From positions 410,008 through 474,007 of the forward strand of contig NZ_ARWB01000001.1 of NCBI RefSeq assembly GCF_000384475.1: 64,000 nt of DNA, read 5' to 3'. The position numbers and the translations under genes are program-made. Shown here piece after piece: positions 28,208 to 36,854 of the stretch. A model generated the notes under the pieces. The model made no database searches. It was not told the DNA's origin and saw only the letters and a list, made by a program, of their open reading frames with translations. Positions within the stretch are counted from its first letter, which is position 1. Each line of letters starts with the position of its first letter. The stretch comes from Methylopila sp. M107 (GTDB lineage Bacteria > Pseudomonadota > Alphaproteobacteria > Rhizobiales > Methylopilaceae).

Positions 28208-28671
28208 GGAGCCGCCATCTTGCAGCGCGGGGCATAGGAATAGTGGCGGTCGATGCCGGTCACGCACCATTCGACGCCATAGCCGATGCTGGCGAAGCCC
28301 TGATCCTCTCGGATGTTGTAGACGACGACGCGCTTGCGGCCGTCATTGGTCACGACCTTGGCCTCGCAGAAGCGGCGCGGAATGAACTCGCCGCCCCAGG
28401 GCCTGTAGTCGATCTCGCGCGGGGCGACGAAGGGCGAGAGCGCGAGGTCGGAGGCCCAGTATTCCCGTTCGGTCGCGGCGAACCCACTGATGACATGCGC
28501 TTCGACGCCGGGGTCGTTGCAGGCGGGCAGGGCGCCGGTGAAGCCGCGCGCCTCGGCGCTCGCCTCCCCGCGTCCATGGACGGCGCGCTTGGCGCCGTAG
28601 TCCGCCGCGGCTGCGAGCGAAGGCAGCGCGAGCACGGCCAGAACAGCCGCCAGAACCGAAGCCGATTTCAT
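28204..28671 (-). CDS. Secreted protein of unknown function, coupled to RNase T2
   Basis: 155 residues. The signal peptide (K-S-A-S-V-L-A-A-V-L-A-V-L-A-L-P-S-L-A-A-A-A-D-Y) ends at A-A-A. The mature part has four cysteines and a basic/aromatic C-terminus (R-H-Y-S-Y-A-P-R-C). The family is not recognised. Its TGA overlaps the GTG of the RNase T2 gene, suggesting the proteins work together, perhaps as a periplasmic partner or nuclease inhibitor (inference only). The ATG at 28671 is chosen because it opens the signal peptide. Confidence 0.72.
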   Translation of the reverse strand: MKSASVLAAVLAVLALPSLAAAADYGAKRAVHGRGEASAEARGFTGALPACNDPGVEAHVISGFAATEREYWASDLALSPFVAPREIDYRPWGGEFIPRRFCEAKVVTNDGRKRVVVYNIREDQGFASIGYGVEWCVTGIDRHYSYAPRCKMAAP

Positions 28672-28889
28672 CGTCCAAACCCTCGATGCGCGAGCCCGGG
28701 CGACATTCCGCCGCCCGGCCCGCCAAATCAAGCGTAGGGACAGGCGGAGGCGACGCGGACGAGCCGCTGTCTCCGACTTGCGCCACTCATGGCCGCAGCC
28801 GTGAAGAAGCGAGCCTTCTGCGGCCCCGTCTTGGGATCGCCGCAAGCCGGGTGCTACCGTCCGCCCGGAACCGGAGCGGTCTGTCCCAT

Positions 28890-30122
28890 ATGCAGCGATT
28901 CGACACCGCGCGCGCGGCCGCGCTCAGCCTTCGACCGGACCGGCCTGTCTACGGGTTTCGGCCGGCCGTGCTCGAGAGCGACGCGCGCGCCTTTCTGGAC
29001 GCCTTCCGCGGCGAGACCGCCTACGCGGTCAAGACCAATGGCGAGCCCTTCGTGCTGGAGCGGCTGGCTTCCGCGGGCGTCACCGCATTCGACGTCGCGA
29101 GCCCGGCCGAGTTCGCGGCGGCCCATGCGGCCTCAGGGCAGGCCAATCAGTTCTACATGCATCCGGTGAAGGCGCAGTCCGACATCAGGCTCGCGCTGGA
29201 ACGCTACGGCATCCGGGCGCTCGCGCTGGACCACGAGGACGAGGTCGCCAAGATCCTGCGCATCGTGCGCGCGCAGGACCTCGCGCCCGAGGACGTCACG
29301 CTGTTCGTACGGCTCGCGACCAAAGGCCATGCGGCCTACGAGCTGTCGAAAAAATTCGGCGCGGCGCCGGCCCATGCGGTCGAGCTGCTGCAGCGGATCG
29401 ACCGGATCGGGTTTCGCGCAGGGGTGACGTTTCATGTCGGCAGCCAGGTCGAGGACCTCGGCACCTATGAGCGCGCGCTGGCCTCCGCCGACTGGGTGCG
29501 CGGGCGCTCGGGCGTCGAGCTTGCGGCGCTCGACATCGGCGGCGGGTTTCCCGCCCAGTATGGCCACGACCCGAAGCGGCCGGGTCCTCCGACGCCGCAG
29601 GTCGGCGACCTCGTCTCCCGCATCCATGGCGAGATCGACGCCTGGGGTCTTGGAGATCTGCCGCTCATCGCGGAGCCCGGGCGGGTGATCGTGGCCCGAT
29701 GCCTGTCGGTCATCGTGCGCGTGCTGCTGAAGAAGGGCCAGCGGCTCTACATCAATGACGGCATCTGGTCGTCGCTGTCTGATTCCTGGACCGGCAAGCT
29801 GACCCTGCCGGCCCGCCTGATCCCCGACCCCGCGCGCCGTCGCGCACAGAAAACGTCGGCGGCGAAACTTTCGCCGTTCCGCGTGATGGGCGCGACCTGC
29901 GACTCGGTCGACATCCTGTCGCGCCCGTTCTGGCTGCCCGATACCGTCGACACCGGCGACTGGATCGAGATCGGGCATATCGGCGCCTACAGCCTCGGCC
30001 TCAGGACCCGGTTCAACGGGTTCTACCCGGACGACTTCGTCGAGGTCGCGACGCCGTTCGAGATGGAAGAGGGCGAAGAGGGGTTCGCCTCGATCGAGAC
30101 GATGGGCGACGCAGCGGAGTAG
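28890..30122 (+). CDS. Ornithine/lysine decarboxylase-like, PLP fold type III
   Basis: 410 residues. It follows the alanine-racemase-fold decarboxylase pattern: PLP lysine K48 in Y-A-V-K-T-N, H-V-G-S-Q, G-G-G-F-P, E-P-G-R and the active-site cysteine C337 in A-T-C-D-S. It probably makes putrescine or cadaverine, or a related diamine; which amino acid is used cannot be decided. It is cytoplasmic. The start ATG at 28890 lacks a strong ribosome-binding site. Palindromic repeat B begins 24 bp after the stop. Confidence 0.9.
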   Translation: MQRFDTARAAALSLRPDRPVYGFRPAVLESDARAFLDAFRGETAYAVKTNGEPFVLERLASAGVTAFDVASPAEFAAAHAASGQANQFYMHPVKAQSDIRLALERYGIRALALDHEDEVAKILRIVRAQDLAPEDVTLFVRLATKGHAAYELSKKFGAAPAHAVELLQRIDRIGFRAGVTFHVGSQVEDLGTYERALASADWVRGRSGVELAALDIGGGFPAQYGHDPKRPGPPTPQVGDLVSRIHGEIDAWGLGDLPLIAEPGRVIVARCLSVIVRVLLKKGQRLYINDGIWSSLSDSWTGKLTLPARLIPDPARRRAQKTSAAKLSPFRVMGATCDSVDILSRPFWLPDTVDTGDWIEIGHIGAYSLGLRTRFNGFYPDDFVEVATPFEMEEGEEGFASIETMGDAAE

Positions 30123-30145
30123 CGGCGCGACGTTTCCGTTTCCGC

Positions 30146-30275
30146 TCCCCCTTGCGGGGAGGGGTTAGGGGTGGGGGTGGTCCCGAACGTGGCGCGACGC
30201 CGAGCGCAAAGCGTGTGCGCCCTCTCCGCTTTATCCTGAGTCACCCCCACCCCTAACCCCTCCCCGCAAGGGGGA
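30146..30275. repeat. Palindromic repeat, family B, copy 1
   Basis: Two perfect 34-bp arms (30146-30179 and 30242-30275) around a 62-bp spacer. The arms contain the inner hairpin CCCCTTGCGGGGAGGGG and a GGGGTTAGGGGTGGGGGTG tract. The stop codon of the trmH-like gene lies inside the spacer (30231), so the right arm encodes the C-terminus of that protein. Other copies: 31102-31232 and 63903 to beyond 64000. Confidence 0.93.
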
Positions 30276-31082
30276 GGGGGACATTCGCCGCATCTCGTAG
30301 AGCGCAACCCCGCTCGTCACCGCCACATTCAGGCTGTCGAAGCCCGGCGCCATGGCGATCCGGGCCGTCTTCGTCCGCGCCATCAGCGTCTCCGGCAGTC
30401 CAGGTCCCTCGGCGCCGAGCACCAGCGCCGTGCGGGGCGCAAGCGATACCTCGCTCAAAGGGCGCGATCCCGCCGGACTCAGCGCGACCGTCGCAAAGCC
30501 GGCGTCGGTCAGCGCGTCGAGCATCTCGCCGCCCGAGCCGCCGCGCGTAAACGGCATGATGAGGCTGGCGCCGACCGAGACGCGGATCGCCTTGCGGTAG
30601 AGCGGGTCGCAGCTCGATTGGTCGAGCAGCACGGCGTCCGCGCCGAAGGCGGCCGCGTTGCGGAAAACGCCGCCGACATTGTCGTGGTTCGATACGCCGA
30701 CCAGCGCGACCACGAGCGCCCGTCCCGGCAGGGACCCCAGCAGGGCGGCCGCGCCGGGGTCGGCCGCGCGGCGCCCGATCGCCAGCACGCCGCGATGGAT
30801 GTGAAAGCCCACGATCGAGTCCATGACGGATTGCGACGCGGCGTAGAGCGGGACGTCATGGGGCAAAGAAGCGAGCAGGTCGTCGAGCCCGTCGAGGCGC
30901 GCCGCGGAGACGAGGACGCTTTCGGGCGCGTGCCGGCAGGCGTCCGAAAGCAGCAGCCGCAATACGACTTCGCCTTCCGCCACGAAGCGTTCGCCATGGC
31001 CGACGACGTCCCGCTCGCGCACCGCGCGATAGGCCGCGATACGCGGGTCGTCGGGGTCGGTGACGGGGAGGGGGGCGGGCAT
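30231..31082 (-). CDS. SpoU/TrmH-family RNA 2'-O-ribose methyltransferase with repeat-derived C-terminus
   Basis: 283 residues. The SPOUT domain (about 100-265) has N-H-D-N-V-G-G-V-F-R-N (motif 1), L-V-L-G-A-E-G-P-G-L (motif 2) and S-L-N-V-A-V-T-S-G-V-A-L (motif 3); an N-terminal RNA-binding L7Ae-like part covers 1-95. The substrate (tRNA or rRNA) is unknown. The natural end after Y-E-M-R-R is followed by about 16 residues (S-P-S-P-L-R-G-G-V-R-G-G-G-D-S-G) translated from the arm and spacer of palindromic repeat B. A second repeat copy begins 20 bp upstream of the start. Confidence 0.88.
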   Translation of the reverse strand: MPAPLPVTDPDDPRIAAYRAVRERDVVGHGERFVAEGEVVLRLLLSDACRHAPESVLVSAARLDGLDDLLASLPHDVPLYAASQSVMDSIVGFHIHRGVLAIGRRAADPGAAALLGSLPGRALVVALVGVSNHDNVGGVFRNAAAFGADAVLLDQSSCDPLYRKAIRVSVGASLIMPFTRGGSGGEMLDALTDAGFATVALSPAGSRPLSEVSLAPRTALVLGAEGPGLPETLMARTKTARIAMAPGFDSLNVAVTSGVALYEMRRMSPSPLRGGVRGGGDSG

Positions 31083-31101
31083 CGGCGCAGTCCTGTACCC
31101 C

Positions 31102-31232
31102 TCCCCCTTGCGGGGAGGGGTTAGGGGTGGGGGTGACGCGGGATTACGCGCCAATGTTCGACGTAGAGCGGCTTCGACCTCGAGCTTGATTTTGAACCAC
31201 CCCCACCCCTAACCCCTCCCCGCAAGGGGGGA
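31102..31232. repeat. Palindromic repeat, family B, copy 2
   Basis: Arms at 31102-31135 and 31198-31232 match copy 1 with one extra G in the right arm. The spacer is again 62 bp but of unrelated sequence. It lies between the ABC-F gene stop and the trmH-like start, both on the minus strand. Confidence 0.92.
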
Positions 31233-31250
31233 GGGGAACTGAGGTTCGCC

Positions 31251-33065
31251 TCAACCCGTCGCCAGCTCCTCGCGCATCATTTCGAGCTCCAGCCAGCGAT
31301 CCTCAGCCTCGGCCCGCTCTGCGGCCGCCTTGCCGATCGCGTCGGTCGCGGCTTCGAAGGCCTTCGGGTCGCGCGCGAAGAGAGCGGGGTCCGCCAGAAG
31401 GGTCTCGTTGCGTGCGATCTCGGCTTCGAGCTGCTCGATACGCTTCGGCAGCGTGTCGAGCGCGTGCTGGTCCTTGAACGACAGCTTCTTTTTCGCCGTG
31501 GGCGCCGAAGCCGCCGGCGCCGGCTTTTCGCCCCGCGCGGGCGCCGCCTTGGCGAGCGTCCGCGCCTGAACGCCCTGGCCGCGCTGGGCCACCATGTCCG
31601 AATAGCCGCCGGCGTACTCGACCCAGGCGCCGTCACCTTCCGCCACGATCACGGCCTCGACGGTGCGGTCGAGGAAGTCGCGGTCATGGCTGACCAGCAG
31701 CACGGTGCCGGGATGGTCCGCGACCATCTCCTGCAGCAGGTCGAGCGTCTCGAGGTCGAGGTCGTTGGTCGGCTCGTCGAGCACCAGCAGGTTCGCCGGC
31801 GTGCTGAGCGCGCGGGCGAGCAGCAGCCGTCCGCGCTCGCCGCCAGAGAGCGCCTTGACGGGCGAGCCGGCCTGTTCGGGCGAGAACAGAAAATCCTTCA
31901 TGTAGCTCATGACGTGCTTGGTCCCGCCGCCGACGTCGACCGTGTCGCCGCCGCCGCCGGTCAGGCTGTCCTTCAGCGTCGCCTCCGGATCGAGGCTCGC
32001 GCGGCGCTGGTCGATGGTCGCGATCTCGACGGTGGAGCCGATCCTGACCGTCCCGGAATCCGGCTTCAGGACGCCGGTCAGCAGGTTGATCAGCGTGGTC
32101 TTGCCGGCGCCGTTCGCGCCGACGAGGCCGATCCGGTTGCCGCGCGCGATGCGCGCCGAGAAATCCTTGACGATCGGCCGCTCGCCATACGCCTTCGAGA
32201 CATTTTTGGCTTCGACCACCAGCGCGCCGGAGCTTTCGCCCTCGGTCACCGTCATCTTGACCGAGCCTTGCGGGCGGGTCGCCGATCGGCGCTGTTCGCG
32301 CAACTCGCCAAGCCGGGCGAGGCGGCCGACATTGCGCTTGCGGCGCGCGGTGACGCCGTAGCGCAGCCAGTCCTTCTCGCGCTCGATGCGGCGGTCGAGC
32401 TTGTGCTGGTCGCGCTCTTCCTCCGCCAGCACGTCGTCGCGCCACGCCTCGAACGAGCCGAAGCCGCGGTCGAGCCGGCGCGTGCGGCCGCGGTCGAGCC
32501 AGAGCGTGGTGCGGGTCAGGTTCTGCAGGAAGCGCCGGTCATGGCTGATCAGCACCAGCGCCGAGCGCGTCGACTTCAGCTCCTCCTCCAGCCATTCGAT
32601 GGCGGGCAGGTCCAGATGGTTGGTCGGCTCGTCCAGCAGCAGCACGTCGGGCTCGGGCGCAAGCGCGCGGGCGAGCGCGGCGCGGCGGGACTCGCCGCCC
32701 GAGAGCTTCGAGGTGTCGGCGGAACCGGGCAGCCCGAGCGCGTCGAGCAGATATTGCGCCCGGTGGCTGTCGTCGCCGGCCTCGAGCCCCGCCTGGACAA
32801 AGCCGAGCACGGTGGGGTGGCCCGAAAAATCGGGCTCCTGCGCGAGGTAGCGGATGGTGGTTCCCGGCTGCAGGAAGCGCGTGCCGTCATCGGGCTCGAT
32901 CGCGCCCGCCGCGATCTTGAGCAGCGTCGACTTGCCCGAACCGTTGCGGCCGACAAGCCCCAGCCGCTCGCCGGGCGCGACGGAGAACTCCGCGCCTTCG
33001 AGCAGCGGCTTGCCCCCGAAGGTGAGGCGGATGTCCTTGAGAAGCAGGAGAGGGGGCGCGGCCAT
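31251..33065 (-). CDS. uup: ABC-F protein, Uup type
   Basis: 604 residues with two ABC cassettes ([34 protein letters not shown]), an arginine-rich inter-domain linker (R-Y-G-V-T-A-R-R-K-R-N) and a C-terminal coiled coil from about residue 520 (P-K-R-I-E-Q-L-E-A-E-I). The coiled coil and linker are typical of Uup, which binds ribosomes and branched DNA. It differs from EttA at 6169-7821. It is transcribed toward the trmH-like gene. Confidence 0.92.
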   Translation of the reverse strand: MAAPPLLLLKDIRLTFGGKPLLEGAEFSVAPGERLGLVGRNGSGKSTLLKIAAGAIEPDDGTRFLQPGTTIRYLAQEPDFSGHPTVLGFVQAGLEAGDDSHRAQYLLDALGLPGSADTSKLSGGESRRAALARALAPEPDVLLLDEPTNHLDLPAIEWLEEELKSTRSALVLISHDRRFLQNLTRTTLWLDRGRTRRLDRGFGSFEAWRDDVLAEEERDQHKLDRRIEREKDWLRYGVTARRKRNVGRLARLGELREQRRSATRPQGSVKMTVTEGESSGALVVEAKNVSKAYGERPIVKDFSARIARGNRIGLVGANGAGKTTLINLLTGVLKPDSGTVRIGSTVEIATIDQRRASLDPEATLKDSLTGGGGDTVDVGGGTKHVMSYMKDFLFSPEQAGSPVKALSGGERGRLLLARALSTPANLLVLDEPTNDLDLETLDLLQEMVADHPGTVLLVSHDRDFLDRTVEAVIVAEGDGAWVEYAGGYSDMVAQRGQGVQARTLAKAAPARGEKPAPAASAPTAKKKLSFKDQHALDTLPKRIEQLEAEIARNETLLADPALFARDPKAFEAATDAIGKAAAERAEAEDRWLELEMMREELATG

Positions 33066-33114
33066 GGGCGGTGATTAAGCGGCCGGGAGCGGGCGGGCAA
33101 GGGCCGCGGCCGCC

Positions 33115-34488
33115 TCAGCCCACCGCTGCGACCTTGGGCTTCATGCCGATTGTCGGCTTCTCGGACGCGAGCGCGACGAGAATGCGGACCGAACCGCAAT
33201 CGCTGCGCTCGATCTCGGTGTCGAGCTGGCTGGCGTAGGCCTCGATCAGCCGCTGCGACAGGCCGCTCTCCGGCATCCAGCCGGGCGCCGGGCCCGAGAA
33301 GGTGAGGGCGATCTTGCCCTGCGCGTCGTTCTCGGCCGTGACCTTGGCCTGGGCGCTCGCGCTCGCGGCGGCGGTCAACAGCTCCGTGACCAGCAGCGCG
33401 AGCGAGACGGCCCGGTCGAGGTCGATCTCGCCCGCGTCGCTCGGGAACTCGGCCGCGACCTCGAACCTGCGCGCGCCGACCGCGTGGCGCGCCTGCTGCG
33501 CGACGTCGCGCACCAGCGCCGCGACGTCGACATGGCCGATCTCGCCGGACGCATAGGAGACCTTGTAGGCCGCGGCCATCGCCCGCACCCGGTCTTCCGG
33601 CGCGCGCAGGATCGCGCTCAGCGTCTCGGGCGCCTCCTGGCGCTGCAGCGCGAGCAGGCTCGCGATCATCTGGAAATTGTTCTTCACCCGGTGGTGAAGC
33701 TCGCGCAGCAGCCGGTCGCGGTCGTCGATCGCGGAGGTCAGCGCCGTCGAGCGGTCCTCGACGCGCTGGGACATGGCGTCGAGCGCGTCGCCGAGCTCCA
33801 CCAGCTCATAGGGCGCGCCCTTGAGCGCGGCGTCCCGGGTCGCGAGGCCGCCGCCGTCCGAGGCCGCGGCGGCGCCCTTGAGCGCGCGGATCCAGCGCAG
33901 CACGAAGCGCTCGATCCCGAACAGGACGAGGCCGACGCAGAGCAGGATCATCAGAGCGGGCAGGCCGAGCGCGAGCATCAGCCAGAGCGCCCGGCTCCTG
34001 GCGATCAGGTCGAACGGGGTCGCGACGATCGCGAACGCCTCGGCGTTCTTCACCGGCGCGATCGCATAGCGGTAGGCGCGGCCGTCCCTGCCGCGCGCCT
34101 TGAGGATACGGCTGTCCGCCGAGATCGCGACGCTCGGCAATCCGTCGGCCGGCATCCAGTCGCGGCCGAAGGGGCTGACCTCCTCGTCGAAGGCGATCGG
34201 CGCGCCGTCGCGGCGGACCACGGCGGCGGCGATCTCGAAGCGGGAGCCGCGGTCCCGGAAGATCTGGTCGCGCGCGCCGCCGTCGAGCGGCGCCGCGTCG
34301 CCCCTGACGCCGCTGGCGCGCGCGGCGACCAACGTCGCCGCCTGCACCAGACGGTCGCGGTCGGCGACGTCGGTGAGGTTCGCCTGGTTGACGCCGATCC
34401 ACATCGCGAGCGCGATGACCGGCACGTTCGCCGCGATCAGCAGCAGCGCGATACGGCTGCGAAGCGTGTTGAAAGATGGAAGGGTCAT
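33115..34488 (-). CDS. Membrane HisKA_2-type sensor, probably degenerate (PhyP/PhyK-like)
   Basis: 457 residues. Transmembrane segments at about 11-33 and 168-190 enclose a periplasmic sensor domain of about 130 residues. The H-box is E-L-H-H-R-V-K-N-N (H266), typical of HisKA_2 kinases of the general stress response. In the region of the N-box V-T-E-L-L-T-A-A-A the expected Asn is Ala373, and the G1 box (D-x-G-x-G) is not visible, so ATP binding is doubtful. It starts 18 bp after ecfG and is probably cotranscribed. A role as PhyR phosphatase, as known for PhyP, is possible. Confidence 0.85.
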   Translation of the reverse strand: MTLPSFNTLRSRIALLLIAANVPVIALAMWIGVNQANLTDVADRDRLVQAATLVAARASGVRGDAAPLDGGARDQIFRDRGSRFEIAAAVVRRDGAPIAFDEEVSPFGRDWMPADGLPSVAISADSRILKARGRDGRAYRYAIAPVKNAEAFAIVATPFDLIARSRALWLMLALGLPALMILLCVGLVLFGIERFVLRWIRALKGAAAASDGGGLATRDAALKGAPYELVELGDALDAMSQRVEDRSTALTSAIDDRDRLLRELHHRVKNNFQMIASLLALQRQEAPETLSAILRAPEDRVRAMAAAYKVSYASGEIGHVDVAALVRDVAQQARHAVGARRFEVAAEFPSDAGEIDLDRAVSLALLVTELLTAAASASAQAKVTAENDAQGKIALTFSGPAPGWMPESGLSQRLIEAYASQLDTEIERSDCGSVRILVALASEKPTIGMKPKVAAVG

Positions 34489-34506
34489 GCCCTGTCGCCG
34501 GCCGTG

Positions 34507-35064
34507 TCAGCCTCCGCCGACCGTCGCGCCAAGCGCCGCGCGCAGCTCCGGGTCGAGGCCGATCTCGCCGACGTCGAGGTTGAGGCGGCGCGCGAGCGCG
34601 TTGCGCGCGCGGTTGACGCGGCTTTTCACGGTGCCGACCGCGCAGCCCGAGATTTCCGCGGCCTCCTCATAGGAGAACTCCGCGGCGCCGATAAGAACGA
34701 GCGCCTCGCGCTGCTCGTCAGGCAGGTCGGCGAGCGCCTTCCTGAAGTCGACGAGGTCCATATGGCCGTTCTGCTGCGGGGCGACCGCGACGCTTTCGGC
34801 GAACATGCCGTCGGTGTCCTGCACCTCGCGCCGCCTGCGCCGGATGTCGGAGATGTACACGTTGCGCAGAATGGTGAAGAGCCAGGCGCGCATATTCGTG
34901 CCCTCGGTGTAGCTGGCGAGGTTGCGCCAGGCCTTCACGAGGGTTTCCTGAACGAGATCGTCCGCCCGGTCCATCTGCCCCGAGAGCGACACCGCGAAGG
35001 CGCGCAGGCTCGGAATATGGACGAGCAGTTCGTCCCGCGGAGCGGGCGTTTTCTGTTCGGTCAT
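34507..35064 (-). CDS. ecfG: General stress ECF sigma factor EcfG
   Basis: 185 residues: region 2 (D-D-L-V-Q-E-T-L-V-K-A-W-R) and region 4 (E-E-A-A-E-I-S-G-C-A-V-G-T-V-K-S-R) of the EcfG group. It directs RNA polymerase to GGAAC-N16/17-CGTT promoters when NepR is sequestered by phosphorylated PhyR. Its ATG overlaps the nepR TGA by ATGA, the usual coupling of anti-sigma factor and sigma factor. Confidence 0.96.
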   Translation of the reverse strand: MTEQKTPAPRDELLVHIPSLRAFAVSLSGQMDRADDLVQETLVKAWRNLASYTEGTNMRAWLFTILRNVYISDIRRRRREVQDTDGMFAESVAVAPQQNGHMDLVDFRKALADLPDEQREALVLIGAAEFSYEEAAEISGCAVGTVKSRVNRARNALARRLNLDVGEIGLDPELRAALGATVGGG

Positions 35065-35264
35065 CGAGTGCGCGACTTGCGGACTTCGCTGTCGGCCTGA
35101 TTGTCGTCCTGGTCCTGGCGGAGATCGAGTTCGGCAAGCAGATCGAGGAACCGGTCAGGCACCGGCTGGTTCAGAATGTCCGTATAGCCCGCCCTGAGCT
35201 GGCGGCCGATGTGAGCCTGAACGTCCGTGTCGAGTTGCAATGCCACGCCCTTACGCTGCGTCAT
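35061..35264 (-). CDS. nepR: Anti-sigma factor NepR
   Basis: 67 residues. The short conserved helix pair I-G-R-Q-L-R-A-G-Y-T-D-I-L-N-Q-P-V-P-D-R-F-L-D-L-L is the NepR signature that binds either EcfG or phosphorylated PhyR. The start at 35264 has GAGGGG nine bases upstream. An A-T-G-A overlap couples it to ecfG. Most alphaproteobacterial loci have nepR divergent from phyR; here both lie on the minus strand, separated by a small membrane-protein gene. Confidence 0.95.
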   Translation of the reverse strand: MTQRKGVALQLDTDVQAHIGRQLRAGYTDILNQPVPDRFLDLLAELDLRQDQDDNQADSEVRKSRTR

Positions 35265-35459
35265 GCGATTTTCCCCTCGCGAACCCGCCTGACCGAGCGC
35301 AGGTCGCGACATTCGCCTTGGCGGAGCGAAGACGCGCCGCCGTAGTCCAAACTCGCCGCCGCAGTATTGCGCGCGGAAATTTACGTACCGCTAACGTTGC
35401 CGGGGCCTGTCCCGAAAGGGGCAGATCGCCGCATTCGCGCCGTTCAAGCGATGCTACAA

Positions 35460-35783
35460 TCACTTGACGACGACGCTCATGGGCGAGTCCGGGCTAAGTC
35501 CGGCGACGGCGCCGCGCTCGACCGTCGTGGTTCTGGCCGCGATATTCGTCGTCACGGCACCGGTGTCGCCCGGCAGCGCGCCGGCCGCGGCGCCGAGACG
35601 GTCGCCCTTCTGCGCAAGCGGCGCCGTTGGCGCCGTCTGCATGTTGGCCTCCGACAGCGCCAGCATCGCGACCGCGGCTGCGACGGCGATGAGCGCCGAT
35701 CGGATCAGAAGCGACGGCGAGACGTGGCTGGCGCGCTCGCGAAGTGATCGGTAGTCGAATGGACTGTGGCTGATGTAAGCCAT
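35460..35783 (-). CDS. Small membrane protein within the general stress locus
   Basis: 107 residues, not recognised. One transmembrane segment at about 24-45 (S-L-L-I-R-S-A-L-I-A-V-A-A-A-V-A-M-L-A-L) is followed by a Thr/Ala/Gly-rich tail outside the membrane. AGGGGCG is six bases before the ATG. An EcfG-like promoter (GGAAAC-N16-CGTT) lies at 35863-35888, giving a leader of about 75 bases, so it is probably a stress-induced protein. It sits between phyR and nepR. Confidence 0.78.
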   Translation of the reverse strand: MAYISHSPFDYRSLRERASHVSPSLLIRSALIAVAAAVAMLALSEANMQTAPTAPLAQKGDRLGAAAGALPGDTGAVTTNIAARTTTVERGAVAGLSPDSPMSVVVK

Positions 35784-35862
35784 GAGACGCCCCTGGTCAT
35801 CGGAACGTCGCTCGATCGTCTCCCAATAGTGCCAGGGGACCCCGCGCGATCATTAAGCCGAT

Positions 35863-35888
35863 AACGCGGAGAGCGGCCGAAAGTTTCC
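35863..35888 (-). promoter_or_regulatory. Candidate EcfG-dependent promoter
   Basis: On the minus strand GGAAAC (35888-35883) is followed by 16 bases and CGTT (35866-35863). The known EcfG consensus is GGAAC-N16/17-CGTT; the only departure is one extra A in the -35 element. It points at the small membrane-protein gene starting at 35783. Confidence 0.6.
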
Positions 35889-35968
35889 GGCTGTTTCTAC
35901 GATAAGTATTATTACGGATGAAACGATCGCGCGGGTCCCGGGCGGACCCGCCGCCGAACGCTCGCGCG

Positions 35969-36751
35969 TCAGCCGCCGCGACGCGCGCGGGCGCCGAAGA
36001 ACAGCGCCTGGCTCACGATCGCCTTCACGGTCGACGTCTGGAACGGCTTCGTCACCAGGAACACCGGCTCAGGACGCTCGCCGGAAAGCAGCCGCTCCGG
36101 ATAGGCCGTTATGAAAATCACCGGCACCTCGAGGTTCGGCAGCATCTCCTGTACGGCCTCGAGACCGGAGGAACCATCGGCGAGCTGGATGTCGGCCAGC
36201 ACAAGACCGGGCTTCGACTTCGCTGCGAGCGCGACCGCCTCGGTGTGGGTGCGGGCGGTGCCCAGCACGCGATGGCCGAGGCTCTCGACGAGTTTCGCGA
36301 GGTCCATCGCGATGATCGGCTCGTCCTCGATGATCAGAACGTCGGTTGCGACCTGCTCGGCGATTTCGCGGCCGGCCTCGTCGATCGCGTTCGTGATCTC
36401 GGTTTCGCTGAGGCCGAGGATGCGGCCCGCCTCGGACGGTGTGAAGCCCTCGACCGAGACCAGCAGGAAGACCTGCCGGGAACGCGGCGTCAGCGCCTCG
36501 ATGGTGCGCTCGGACTGCTGGGCTTCGGCGCCGCTCTCGACGTTGAGCGCGACCGACGACCAGATGCGCGAGAAGATCGTGTAGAGCCCGACGCGCGGGT
36601 CCACGTCGGAGGGGAAGATCGAGGGGTCGGCGATCAGAGCCTTGAGCACGGCCGCCACATAGGCGTCGCCGCTGTCCTGCCGGCCCGTCAATGCGCGGGC
36701 GTAGCGACGCAGGAAAGGCAGGTGCGGGGCGATCGTGTCGGCGAGTGCCAT
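35969..36751 (-). CDS. phyR: General stress response regulator PhyR
   Basis: 260 residues. An N-terminal sigma-factor-like domain (about 5-125) mimics EcfG. The C-terminal receiver domain (about 137-255) has acidic residues E142/D143, the phospho-acceptor D187 in V-L-A-D-I-Q-L, T in I-T-A-Y and K in T-K-P-F. When phosphorylated, the sigma-like domain binds NepR and frees EcfG. The ATG at 36751 gives the usual start. Confidence 0.97.
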   Translation of the reverse strand: MALADTIAPHLPFLRRYARALTGRQDSGDAYVAAVLKALIADPSIFPSDVDPRVGLYTIFSRIWSSVALNVESGAEAQQSERTIEALTPRSRQVFLLVSVEGFTPSEAGRILGLSETEITNAIDEAGREIAEQVATDVLIIEDEPIIAMDLAKLVESLGHRVLGTARTHTEAVALAAKSKPGLVLADIQLADGSSGLEAVQEMLPNLEVPVIFITAYPERLLSGERPEPVFLVTKPFQTSTVKAIVSQALFFGARARRGG

Positions 36752-36854
36752 GAGAGGCGCGTTCCCAATGTTCAGTGTTCTTGCGGCGCGGGCGGAGCCC
36801 GGCCCGGCGCATGATGGAGCGCACGGCGCAGAGAGCAAGGCCGCGCGCGGTCTG

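Noticed and set aside
30146..31232. Palindromic repeats considered as a CRISPR-like array
   Set aside because: Each unit is an inverted pair at a separate intergenic or coding site, with no regular direct repeats or adjacent cas genes.
35377..35400. GGAAA-N15-CGTT on the plus strand as an EcfG promoter
   Set aside because: Wrong spacing, an imperfect -35 and no plus-strand gene downstream.
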